From NCBI GenBank assembly GCA_000827205.1, contig KN832563.1, forward strand, positions 576,212 through 640,211: 64,000 bases of DNA. Direction: 5' to 3'. This document shows positions 10,599 through 21,270 of the stretch, piece by piece. The translations under genes and the position numbers were made by a program. Under the pieces are notes generated by a model. It made no database searches and had not been told where the DNA came from. It worked only from the letters and a program-made list of their open reading frames with translations. Source of the stretch: Plicaturopsis crispa FD-325 SS-3. Taxonomy: Eukaryota > Basidiomycota > Agaricomycetes > Amylocorticiales > Amylocorticiaceae. The stretch's first letter is position 1, and each line of letters begins with the position of its first letter.

Positions 10599-11088
10599 GC
10601 TAAGTACCAGATGAATTCAACAAAAGACGCGTCAAACAAAGAGCACGTGACGTTACTAGGATCGCTTGACATACGAGTTCCTTCGACTGCGACACAAGAT
10701 AGGTCGCTAAACATGAATATAATACGGTATACCTCGTATGTTCTCCAGCTAGTGCAAAGTTATCTGACAGTTTCACAGGCTAGAACCACTGCACACCACA
10801 CAGACGTTGCAACGCGTTGTGAGCGCTTGTGCAATGCTACCATCATGGAGCCCACCGCAGGCTTGCTTCAGCAGCGATGCCTATGCGATACACTCACCCT
10901 CTCACTCGGCGGGATAATATTCCCAACGACACGACGTGTAACGATTCGCTCGCACCAACCTCCCACCAAACGATGAGAGCAGACCAGATTCAAATCCTGC
11001 CCTATAAAAACCTCGATTTCCCCACCAACCACCCCTTCCCCTCTTCTTCACTACCCACCACCGTCCACCCCGCCGCCCTTACAAATCC
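10599..11088. other. Intergenic region before the large disordered protein gene
   Basis: No gene recognised. The only clear signal is the TATA box near its right end. One ACGCGT occurs at about 10628. Confidence 0.5.
11003..11010 (+). promoter_or_regulatory. TATA box of the gene starting at 11089
   Basis: TATAAAAA lies 79-86 bases before the ATG at 11089, followed by a pyrimidine-rich stretch typical of fungal 5' leaders. The distance suits a short untranslated leader. Confidence 0.6.
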
Positions 11089-14000
11089 ATGCACTCCCTC
11101 GCCAACATCTTAAAGAAGTCGATGCACGCACTCTCCCCCCGCCCCACCGTGACGCCCTTCTCCCACCCCACCGTAACGCCCCTCCGCCGGCGCAGCACCC
11201 GCCTCCAGCTCGCCAAACTCGTGCTCCAGTCCACCGAAACCACATTCCAGCGCTCGACGCGCCTCGCCAAAGAGCTCGCGGCGGCCAAGTTCAAAGAGCG
11301 CACCGACGCGCGTAAGCGAGCGAGGGAGCAGGCTCGGGCGTGCGCGGTAGTAAGGGTGAATACGCGCCTCGAGGCTGTCTCCGAGGTCGCTGCCTTCGAT
11401 GTTGACTCCGTTCAGGTGACGAGTACGAGGACGATACCGCCGGGTGTCGACGTTGAAGAGACCCTGAAGCGTAAGGTGTCGGAGGTCGTGGTGGAGTGGA
11501 TGGACCTCGACCTAGACGCGAAAACGGACCGTGACGCCGGCCAGTCGTCGTCGGCTACTGCTACTTTAGAGGTGAATGGTTCATGTTTATGTCGTTCAAC
11601 CGCACGGACCTCTAAATATGTGTTCTTGTTCGAGCAGGCCCGCCCCGTCTCCCACCCTCCTGTTACTACCCAATCTACTACGGCTGCTCCTACCACTACG
11701 GCTCTTACTACTACCACTACGGCTCTTACTACTACCACCCCCGCCACTACCCCTGCCACCACCACCGCCACCGCACCCACCCACCCCCGCCCCCGCGCCA
11801 AACACGTCCACCCGCCCCGGAAACGGACGCTCACGCCAAAGTGGGCGCGGCTCGCGGATAGTTTGGCCGCTGCTGCGCTGGAGAGGGTTCCGTTTGCTCG
11901 CGGGGCGGGAGGGCGGTTTGGGTCTGGTATGAATCACGATGAGATGCGTTGGAGTATGGATCGCGATATGAACGGCTCAACGAGCATGAATCACGAGTGT
12001 GGTTCGAGCATGAATCGCGAAGGTCGGGAGATAAGCAGCGATGAGATGTACGTGAAACTGCGCTCGGTCCCGTCGGTGTGTTCAGTCCTGCCTTGGTTTT
12101 CTGCGTTGCGTGCATGGGCTTATCTTGTTTTGGTTCAAAGGCTGCCAGTGTGAGCGGGGTTCCGTGCGACGAAAAGGTGGAAGAACCTTCCAACGACATG
12201 GACCTCATAGCGAGCGTCTTCGGTAACGACAGCTGGGCTGGGACGACGTCGGCGAGCACACTGGTCAACACGTCCAACGAGGGTCTGTCCGAAGGCGCTC
12301 AGTCCTCGAGCGCGACTGCGCCAGAGGCACCCCTCGGACCCGAACCCGAACCCGAACCCGCCGTCGCCACGAACTCGGCCCCCGCCCTTCCCGCCTCCTT
12401 CCCCACGCCTCGCACCCGCAAACGCAAAAGCAAGAGCAAGAAGCGAGTCCCGGTATGCATTTCCACCTCGGATAACCAACTCCCGTGCGTGCGGTCCGAA
12501 ACTATTTCATCGGACGCGAGTACGCAGGAGGAACCTCTCGAGCCTGAACCGGCGGTCGTGGTCGAGGAGGTTTGCAAACCCGCCGTCGCGCCCGGACCCG
12601 TCACAAGCTCGGCACGCGTACAGGAAACCCCCGCCCTCCCCGCCTCCTTCACAACGCTTCGCACCAAAACGACAAAGGCGCGGCCACCCCTCAAACGCAA
12701 GAGCAAGACATGCACGTCAACCCCAGCCCGACTCCCATCAACCCCGTCCGCCTTCGGCCTCGCCTACTGCGACGACCGCCCGAAGAGGAGCGAGGCCGTC
12801 GACGCGCTGGCTGTGCTCTTCGGGGTTCGGTGTAGTTTGCGTGCGGGTGCGGGTGCGAGTGCGAGCGTCGGGAACAAGGAGCGCAGCTATGGGAGCAAGG
12901 AGCTCAGCTATGGGAGCACCTTGCTCAACAGCCACGTCGCCAAGGCCCGTTCCATGGATGAACGCCGCGCGGACGAGGTAAGCCACACCTCATACCTATT
13001 TCCTTTGGAAACCGACTTATGGTGTGTGTGTGTTGTACAGAAATCGGAGGAAGCGAAGGTCCAGGCGCGCATGAAGACCCCGCCGCGCGCGATGTTGTAC
13101 AAGAGCCTACCGCCGTGGAGTAACCCCTTCATCGGATTCGCCCCGGGAGACAATCCCTTCATCGCACCGGGAGATAATCCCTTCATCGCCTCGGGAGACA
13201 ATCCCTTCCTCGTCCCGGGCCCGGGGAGCTCGCTCTCGGCCATCATGGCGGACCCGTTCGCGGACCCCACCACCTTTACCTCTGTCGACTACTCCGCCAC
13301 CTCTGTCGACTACTCCATGCAGCCGGCGTCCCCGCTCGCTGTTGTGCGGTACAAAGCGTCTACCGCCCTGGTGTCAACGACGTCTGCCGCACTGGCGTCA
13401 GCGACGTCTGCCGCCCTGGTGTCAGCGACGTCGACCGCCCTAGTGTCAACGACGTCCAGCGCCCTGATTCCGTATGACGGCACGTCCACCGCGCTGGTCC
13501 CCACGTCGTCTTCGGTCGTCCGCCGTGTCAAGAGGGTCCCCGTCCCCGCTTATGACGGCGCACTCGTCCCCGCGCATGCGTACGACGGTGCACTCGAGTC
13601 GGTCAAGTCCGTGGGATCGTCGCCCTCGTCGAGGGTGATGGACTTCTTGGCTGCGATCAGCGGGGCGCCGCGCCAGCGCCGTCTTAGCATTAGCATGTCC
13701 CCCCACGCGGAGGTATACAGTCCCGCTGCCGAGGTATCCGGTCCCGCTGCCGCTGCCGAGGTATACCGTCCCGCCGAGGCGCCCAGCTCCAGCTCCGTCG
13801 GCTCGTCGCCCTCCATGCGCGTCCTAAACTTCATGGCCGCAGCCGCCCTCGCCCCCGTCTCTCGCCGTATCAGCCTCCCCCGGGCCGACGCTGCGCCCAG
13901 CCCCAGCCTCTTCCTCCGCGGCAGCCAGCTGTTCTGGTCCGGCTGGATGCTCGCGCATTCCTCGCTGCCCCAGATCTCCTCGCTGCCCCAGATCACCGAG

Positions 14001-14753
14001 CCCCAGTCCGCGTCGGCGTCCCCCGAAGACACTTCGGTGATGAGCTCAGTCACCTCGGTGATGAGCATGGCGGAGCTCCGCAGCGCTAGCATCGCGTCCC
14101 TCCCCGAGGAACTGCTCTTCCCGTCCGACGCTGGCCAGGCTGCCTGGATGCACCCCTCGGCTGCCTGGATGCAGCCCTCCTCCACGGCGGCGGCGGCGGG
14201 GGTGGCGACAACGAACATCAATGCGGACTCGCTGATGTTCTCGCCCGAGCGGCTCCTCTCCTCCACTGTCTCGATGCGCTCTCCCGCGAGCCTCATGTCG
14301 ATCTCCCCCCGGTTCCAGAGGCCCCGCTCTGGCCTCTCGCCGGCGCCTGTGAGGATGCTGCACTCGCCGGCGCCTGTGCGCATGCTGAGCCCTGCGATCG
14401 CGTCGGACCAGTTGGCGCACTCGTCACCCGGACTGTCGCCGGACCCCTTCATGGGCGGCGAGGGCCGTGGCGGCTTTGCGCTGCCCGCCGTCTCTCCGCA
14501 CCGTCAATTGTACGAGCAGCACTTCGAGTACTTGGCTCGTCGCACTGGGTGGGGCGTAGGAGGCATGCCGTCCCCTACGAAAGCGGCCGGGAGGTCGAGA
14601 ATCGATGCAAAGCCCACCCGGATCGACCAGCCGTCCACGTCCCCGCTGACCTCGCCGCCTTCTAAAGTCGTGGCAGCGCTCAACAGGCGCTACAGCTTAG
14701 GCAGGTTACTGGGTGTTCCTCCGTTTGAGCTCCCGCCTCGTAGAGACCTGTAG
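11089..14753 (+). CDS. Large disordered protein with NPF/DPF motifs, function unknown
   Basis: Four exons (11089-11571, 11638-12047, 12149-12977, 13041-14753) sum to 3435 nt, 1144 residues. No known domain recognised. The start has a basic helical stretch (TRLAKELAAAKFKERTDARK). Thr-rich and Pro-rich linkers follow. Two short related segments, MDLIASVFG and VDALAVLFG, suggest a repeated module. After the third intron come four NPF motifs spaced 8-12 residues (WSNPF, GDNPF three times) and two DPF motifs (ADPFADP, PDPF). NPF binds EH domains and DPF binds adaptor appendages in endocytic proteins, so an endocytic scaffold is possible. Runs of (S/T)TALVS repeats and paired VGSSPS(S/M)RV blocks are internal duplications. 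The C terminus (YLARRTGWGVGGMPSP, YSLGRLLGVPPFELPPRRDL) looks more ordered. A possible frame-keeping intron is 12978-13040. Confidence 0.6.
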
Positions 14754-15204
14754 TGTCTGAGTCCGAGCTTGTCCCGTAAGTGCTCTGCCATTCTTTCGTG
14801 GAATACGGGAGCTGATGGTGCTGTCAAGCTGCTCTCAGAGACTGGACTTGGCTGGCTACGAGACTCTCCGCTGCGAACGCCACAGCGCACTCACTCGGGG
14901 ACTTCTCAGGTCAGTCGACCAGGCTATTTATCCGCCGTATCACTGTCGCTAACCGCCGTTTCATAGACATGCTTCAGGCGATTAGACTGTCCCTGGCTGC
15001 TCAAGCCAAACGTCGCTGCTACCCTGATGCATGTCCCGTCGAATGTCCATGAGGACCGATGTCCTCCGTTGCTTCGTGCCCGTGCACGGAGCTTGACGCG
15101 TATGACATCTCTCTCTCTCAATCCCTCGCCATTTCACTGACAATCATCAACAGAATCCGTGCACGATACCACTGTCCCCAGCCCCCCGTCGCCTGGTGAT
15201 TGTG
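14754..15204. other. Intergenic, nothing recognised
   Basis: Downstream flank of the disordered protein gene. No open frame with family features, no clear repeat. Confidence 0.4.
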
Positions 15205-15460
15205 CTCGTATGCTAGTGCTGCTACGCCGGGAAGGGACGCCTTCCCGGCGTAGTCGTGCTAGCATACGAGTATCTCTCGTGGCACTGTGAGGGTGCCTGT
15301 TGGTAGTGCTGTTACGTTACGGAGGGACGCCTTCTTAACGTGGCGGTGCTATCACACGAACACCCTCGCAGAGGCGGCTGAAGGAGCGGTAGGATGTAGC
15401 TGGATGCGAGCACGACTCCGTTAAGAAGGGACGCCTTTTTGATAGAGTGGTGCTGGTATT
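15205..15460. repeat. Three tandem hairpins with a common core
   Basis: Hairpin 1 (15205-15270) pairs ctcgtatgctag...ctacgccgggaagg with its near-perfect complement around a gacg loop, 27 of 31 pairs. Hairpins 2 (about 15286-15370) and 3 (about 15400-15460) keep the core agg-gacg-cct but have diverged stems that are still largely paired. Loop centres at 15237, 15327 and 15431 give a 90-104-bp period. Confidence 0.8.
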
Positions 15461-15574
15461 CGGGCATATCTTGCTGTGTTCTTCGGTTGCCTTCATTGAG
15501 GACTTCCCCTCAGATTCTTTGTTCGGCTCTGATCTCCAATTCCTCGCGTACAAGGACACACAACATACCTATTT

Positions 15575-15672
15575 CTATCCACGGACCCACTGCTATCCAC
15601 GGACCCACTGCTATCCACGGACCTACTACTATCCACGGATTCACTTCTATCCCCGACCCATTTCTATCCTCG
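15575..15672. repeat. 18-bp minisatellite
   Basis: About five and a half copies of ctatccacggacccactg, the first two identical and later ones increasingly changed. It separates the three-hairpin group from the next hairpin pair. Confidence 0.9.
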
Positions 15673-15765
15673 TAGGTCTCCCTTTACTCGTCGTCCTAAA
15701 GATGGCATTCTGACGTTGTTTCTTTCAGTTCCATAGACCGACATCTCCATGTATGTACAGGACGC

Positions 15766-15945
15766 CGCTTCCACCTCTTCCTCAGTCTGTACGCTTCAAG
15801 TCTCCTCCTGCGAACAGACTGAGCGGAACGCGCTCCGGTACCCCGATAACCTTGCGGTGATCCGCCTTCCACCTCTTCCTCGATCCGTACGCCAGGACCC
15901 ACCTCCAGCGAACGTATCGAGCGGAAGGCGCTCCCGTATCCCTGC
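15766..15945. repeat. Pair of related hairpins with compensating stem changes
   Basis: Two ~100-bp direct repeats each begin ccacctcttcct and contain gcgaac and gagcgga. In copy 1 tcagtctgt pairs with acagactga. In copy 2 tcgatccgt pairs with acgtatcga. Most differences between the copies occur on both sides of the stem so that pairing is kept. Copy 2 also has a perfect outer stem cgccttcc/ggaaggcg. Confidence 0.75.
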
Positions 15946-15949
15946 GATT

Positions 15950-16470
15950 CATTGAAGATGGCGATGACGCTGGCTCACAGCCAGCGAAAAAGCGCCCGCT
16001 CTTCAGGCCATTTGCGACTCGTAACTCCCCACGAAGTCGAACAAAGCTGCGTGACATGCAGGATGCCGATGGCACCCTGTATGCCGACGCACTTTACGGC
16101 AAAGGCGACAGCGCGCGTTCGGCGCGCTGCTCCCTTTGCCAGACATATGCAGCTGGTAACTCCCCAATCAAGCTGTTGAAAGCCCTCGACCTAGCCAATA
16201 CGACGCCCCCGCGGCTCGTCCCTGGTCGACGCCCTTTCTGGCAGAAGCGAAGGCGCGGGGACACCCGCGTTCCCGCGCCGCTCCTTCCGCCACCTATACA
16301 ACTGGTACCATCCAACCCAAGTTGTTCAAAGCCCCTCGCGTGCTAGGCGCGATCCACATCGCCCTACCGCCGAGGAGCTGGCTACCCAGAGCCTGGAATT
16401 GCGGCGACACCCGAGTCTGCCTCCTTTCCCGCTCTGGTACATAGACGACTGGTAACTCCCCATCAAGTCG
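15950..16470. repeat. Four-unit array of double hairpins
   Basis: Each unit has a larger hairpin followed by a small one. Larger hairpins: near 15967-15995 (cgctggct/agccagcg), 16098-16140 (ggcaaagg, cagcgcgc and complements), 16239-16292 (tggcagaag, ggcgcggg and complements), 16386-16437 (ccagagc/gctctgg). Small hairpins at 16015-16039, 16150-16175, 16299-16324 and 16446-16470 have a 5-bp stem and a 15-16-base loop. Unit spacing is 135-149 bp. Confidence 0.8.
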
Positions 16471-16925
16471 CCCAAGCACGTTGTACCGACAGGACGATTC
16501 CACTGGCCATGGATCGGTTCCCGTTGAACGTGCTTCAGACAGAATCGGAAGTGAGTGTGGGCGTTAGGCCCATGCCCTTCTGAGGCTCTGCGGAGCTTGT
16601 CTACCCTTTCTCGTTTCTAGAGGAGTGTGCGACGTCAGGTACGTCCCTGATCTTTTCCTCGACGTTGCTTCCCTTGCTCATGTTCGCCGTGGGATTAAAG
16701 TTGCATCCTCCTTTCTGCGTTCTCTCTCCCCCTCTCTCGCTCCTCCTCTGCGCTCTCGTTTGTTATATTGTCGCTACTGCCTCTTGCTTTCTCCTCCGAT
16801 CTCGTAGTTCTTCCCGACCCTTACTTAGCATCTATCTCTCTGCCCTCCTGGACTCCATGATCAATCTCGAACGGACGTGTGCATGCTGAACACTTTTACG
16901 AAACATACCCTAATATGTATGGGCG
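16471..16925. other. Gene-free stretch between hairpin array and transposon
   Basis: Pyrimidine-rich around 16650-16830; short open frames only. Nothing recognised. Confidence 0.4.
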
Positions 16926-17809
16926 ATATACTGTAAAAAAATTATTCGCGAAACAAGTAATAAAACGAGGTGATTTTCTCACAAGTTCACGCATACCTGC
17001 TTGTCACCTTCAACAAGTGTGTTTTGAGGCTTCTCATGCTCTGCGTACCCGCGAGCTCGGAAAAACACATGTTGCTGGTAAGGATACTGTTCTTACCGCA
17101 TGCAGCAGCAGTGCACTGACGTGAATACACAAGGCGCTGGAGATGCTAGCTGCCCAAGGGGCGGCGGCGGCGGCGCCCTGGGCGCGCTGTGGCAGGCCGG
17201 CGCCGCCGTGCAGGCCCCACCGGTGAGCGCCGACATCACTCATGGACGCCCGGCATCAATGACTGTGGCGGAGAGCTCAGGCTGCATCAAGCCCGGTGGG
17301 CGGCACTAGCGCACGGTGCGAGCGCTCCCCCGCCGCCGCCGCCGCCCCAGTATCCGGTGCGATGACATGGGCTCCCTGCTCTGTAGACCGCAACGGCGAG
17401 CAGCCCTAAGCCACGGCGGGCGTGCGGGCTCGACAGCCGCTCGAGTCCTGAGCATGCCCCGGTGCGGGGTGCGTCGGGATAGTCCGTGGATGTGCCATGG
17501 TCACTTTACAGGCCGTGAAGGAGCCGCCTCGTCTGCTGAGCACCGTGGCTCGGACGGCGGGATCAGGATGGCAGTACCCAGGTACTCAGTAATGATGACC
17601 GTACTCCGACAGCTTGTGCGCATCCCATGGACATCGAGCACTTGTGTAAAGTTCTAAATCACTACTTGTGAGGATAAACTATGCAGGATTCCGACTTGTT
17701 GCAAATGTAGACTGGCCGGCAGTTGAACTTGTTGGAAAATGGCTCGTCATTTCCGCCACCACTTGTGTAAATCGGCCAATTATTGGACATTAATTTTTTT
17801 ACAGTATAT
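16926..17809. mobile_element. Non-autonomous DNA transposon with 19-bp inverted ends
   Basis: The ends are a perfect 19-bp inverted repeat, atatactgtaaaaaaatta at 16926-16944 and its complement at 17791-17809. Inside the left end ACAAGT occurs at 16953, 16981 and 17013. Inside the right end its complement ACTTGT occurs at 17640, 17664, 17694, 17727 and 17761. Spacing is 24-34 bp, and the two sets face opposite ways, as expected for subterminal transposase-binding sites. The centre is GC-rich with GGC/GCC triplet runs and has no transposase frame. Palindromic outer bases make the target duplication ambiguous (TA or TATA). The superfamily cannot be assigned by eye. Confidence 0.8.
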
Positions 17810-18386
17810 GTGCCATAGATATGCCTGTACCATCATATACCGCCACCCTCATGTACCCATACATTAATATTCCCATCCTGTGTAGGCGACGTCGACTCTG
17901 TACTATGTACTAAATTAGGTTTCCTTCAATAATCATTGCGCGCGGGCGTGCGTCCACTATATCTGAGCCGGTCAGTAGTACTTCGTCGACATCCACAGTG
18001 AGCCTGTCACGACACCTCTCCTCAAAGTCCCCCATCACCAAAATACCCTTACCATTCACCATTCCCGAATCCTCAAACCTCACAGCAATCACCCCAAATC
18101 TATTTGAACAACTGTGTATTATTCCATTGTCCAATGTGTGGCGTCAGTAAGTAGGTGTGGTGGTAGGTACATCCGAGAGCGTGATTTAAAGATACAGTCG
18201 ATGCGGTGCAGTAGTAAGTGGAGTGATGTAGTCGCGAAAGTCCCAGGGTGATGTGTTGTTGTTGTGTTGTGTTCGTATCGTGAGTTATGTATGTGTACAG
18301 AGGGTGGTCAGTGTTGAATGTGCGCGGTGGGGCGCGGGTTAGAGCAGCCCAGCGCCGTAGTGATGATCGGAGTAGCCTGGAGCCGC
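17810..18386. other. Downstream flank of the aspartic protease gene
   Basis: No gene recognised; AT-rich 3' flank with a partial repeat of the transposon's outer sequence (tatgtatggg-like near 17850). Confidence 0.4.
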
Positions 18387-20155
18387 TTAGAGCAACATGG
18401 CGCCCACGAGCACGGCTGCGCCTGCAGCAACGAGGCCCGTGCCGAGGTGGGAGACGTGCGCGGGCGCCGCGCCGCTGTGCGAGCGGTCGGAGCCTGTTGC
18501 TGAGACCGCGGCTGCGATGGAGCCGATGGTGGCAGTGGGGACGGCGGCCTCGGTGTCGCCGTTCTCGCCGAGCGCGACCGAGGAGAGCGTGGCGAAGCCC
18601 ACAGACGCGGGGTTGTAACGGAATACCGAGTACACATTTTTCTGTGGTACGTATCAGCGTCAGCGATTATGCTCCATGGTAGGAGACGAGGGGAAAGGAG
18701 AAGGAATACGCACGAGGAAAGTGTCTCCGACAATCCACGCAGGCGCGCTGCTGCCCGTCGACAGCTCGAAGAACGCGCCGAGGCACTGCCCGCCGCTAAG
18801 CTGCGTGAGCTTAAAGTCCGCGGGGCTGATCGTCCAGCTCGGGCCGCCGAAGCTCATCGTCACGGTGACGTCCGTGTCGCACGGGTAGAGGTAGTAGCTC
18901 TCGTAGTCGCCCGTGCCGGCGACGGAGTTGGGGATCTGCGCGAAGAGCGCCTGGATAGCGGCGCTGGGCCCGCCGACGAGGGTCGTGCCGGTGTCGATGG
19001 CGGCGAGGGTGGAGCCGGACTCGAGGGTGAGGGCGGTGCCTTGGACGGTCACGGAGGAGATGTTCTGCGTCCAGTAGGTCGCCTCGCCGGTGGGGATGTC
19101 CTGGTAGTCGATGTCACCGGTGTATAAGGAGGAGTTGGTGAAGCCTGTAATGTCAGCGTGTCAGAGAGAGTGTCATGCCAAAAAGAAGTGCACGCGTACC
19201 CATGGTGAAGCTGCCTCCGGGCTCGAGATTCTGTGCATTAGTTTCATTGACATACCTGTTGCGATTCCATTATTAGCGGATTAGATGAACGCGCCCAAAA
19301 TTGCACACATACCGAGTCAGCTGGAAGCTCATAAGAGGCTCGTCCCAGCTGCCACTCGTCTCTGCAAGTGTCTGCCACAGCGGCGTCGCGCCACTGCTTG
19401 CGATCGTATTCCACGCCAACCCAAGCAGCCCGCTTACGGGGTTGCTGAGCAGGCCGGTCGAGACCTGATCGCAGACGGCGAACACCTGGTTCGACACGGT
19501 GAATCCTGCCATCTGAATGCTGTCCTGCGCAAGGGAACCAGAGGCCGCACCAGATCCATATGTAATGGAAAATGCAGTGGACAGGTTCTGGTAAGAGCTC
19601 GAAGACGCGGAATCGAACGTCGGGACAGTCGAGCAGCCCGATACGCAAGCGGAGTCTGCGACCCAAAGATCGCTAGAATAGGGGGGTTAGTGCATGATAC
19701 TGAGACGATCACGATAGATCGAACTTACGCAGAACCGGTGTCAAGGATGACATTATACGAGACTGGTGGAGTACCTATGGCCAACGATCCGTAGTAGCTG
19801 TGAAGAGAAATACAATAAATACATGCAGCGGGAAGGAAATAGTACTTAGTGCATACCTGGAATCGGCTCCCTGGTTGACCATCCTGATCACGATTATCAG
19901 TTCCTATACTCAGATAGACGTAGACATGACGCACTGGTTCGTTCCGGATGCCCGCTTCGAGATCTGAGACGAGCCGCCATACTTGGTGAGCAAGATCTCC
20001 TTGTGGTGCTTGGCCCAGACACCCCACTCGGTGTCGTTGCGCGCCACGGTCGAGCGTCTGAGTAAATCTATGGACTGTCCAGCAGTCGCTGACTGTCTAG
20101 GGGCTGCGAGGGCCGTCGCGGAGAAGAGACATGTCGCGAGAGTCAAGGATAGCAT
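18387..20155 (-). CDS. Secreted GPI-type aspartic protease (peptidase A1, yapsin-like)
   Basis: Minus-strand gene with several short introns, about 450 residues. It starts with a signal peptide (MLSLTLATCLFSATALAAP) and a propeptide. A tiny exon gives QGADSS before YYGSLAIGTPPVSYNVILDTGSA, where DTGS is the first catalytic Asp. SITYGSG is the flap region. Later come VFAVCDQVSTGLLSNPVSGLLGLAW and the second catalytic motif AAIDTGTTLVGGPS. The end has AWIVGDTFL followed by NVYSVFRYNPASVGFA. A Ser/Thr/Ala-rich tail and a C-terminal hydrophobic stretch (LVAAGAAVLVGAMLL) suggest GPI anchoring at the cell surface. Likely role is processing of wall or secreted proteins, or nutrition. Both catalytic Asp residues are present, so it should be active. 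Confidence 0.92.
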
Positions 20156-21270
20156 CTGCCGCGACAGTTTCCAGGTATCGGCGTGCAGGGGTAGTGGGAT
20201 CTAACGGAAAACGGTGAGAAGTAGATGTGGGTAGATGAAAGGAGCGTGAGGAGCCGCGCTGCGCTGCCAGCTAGGTTTTGTATAAGGAAAGGCGATGCCA
20301 GCGGCGGGCGCTCCAGGGGCTGCGGAAGGTCTTAGACTGAGCGGAAAGAGGAATGCTGCCGTCGCAGTCGAAGCCGCGCGGAGTCGCGGACTTTTGTCTC
20401 GGAAACCTCGGCATCTCCCTTGCACAACCAGCACTCCTCCTTGTGCATCCTCCTCGCCACATAAATCCAGGCTACGTACGGCTGCATAGCTGCCTACCTC
20501 GTGGTATACAGGTAGCATTCCATCCTCAACTTGCTCGTCAATTTTTACAGTCCTCTTGGAGACATTTTTAGAATGACGCTGGCCGCGTTGCTGCGGACGG
20601 ATATACTTATACGACCGTCTGGAATGCCTCTGAAGAAAACTGAAAAGGTACTGCATCAGAACTGCGCAGCCCCAGTGAGCGTTCAATACTATTCACGGTC
20701 AGCGGACCGCTCAGAAAAGGAGTGCGGCTCTACACGCTGCTCGCAAAAGGGGACGCGTTCCGGTCATATGATCGCTTCCGGATCTCACGCGCGCTCGGGA
20801 TGTCGCGTTGTCCGCTTGCTCGTGTGCCGTGGCGCATTCGCGTTTGCAACATTCGTTCAGAGCACAGAATCCTAAGCAGAACAAGTGCGACATAAAAGCT
20901 ATTCAAAGTCGGTCTGTTCGACGAGATACGCACATTTTGTATAGAGAACTGCGGAAGGAAACTTGCCACAAAGCGGTGCAAGGAGATGGTGCTTATTGGT
21001 CAAGAATACGCTTGTATTCGACAATGCTATGTGCGGCGCGCTTAGGACGAGTCCTCAAGCTTCAAGGCTTGGGCTTGGCTTGGCCAAGGATCCGCATATG
21101 AACATGTGTCCCCTGTGCTGTGCACGACGCATTTGACACTAGAGGACACGCGTCAACAGTGCCGTCCGCCATCCACAGTAGATATGGTAGAAAATGGAAT
21201 CTCTAAACTGCAAGAGGGCATAAGTACATGTTCACGACTGCGGGCGTAGAGCAAGACTCACAAAAATACA
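20156..21270. other. Intergenic region between the protease and methyltransferase genes
   Basis: Contains the protease promoter and the methyltransferase 3' flank. Open frames here lack family features. No repeat seen. Confidence 0.5.

Noticed and set aside
17034-17309. Coding potential inside the transposon
   Set aside because: The frames come from GGC/GCC triplet runs and show no transposase motif.
20201-20686. 161-codon frame on the minus strand upstream of the protease
   Set aside because: No motif, lies in the promoter region, and composition looks noncoding.
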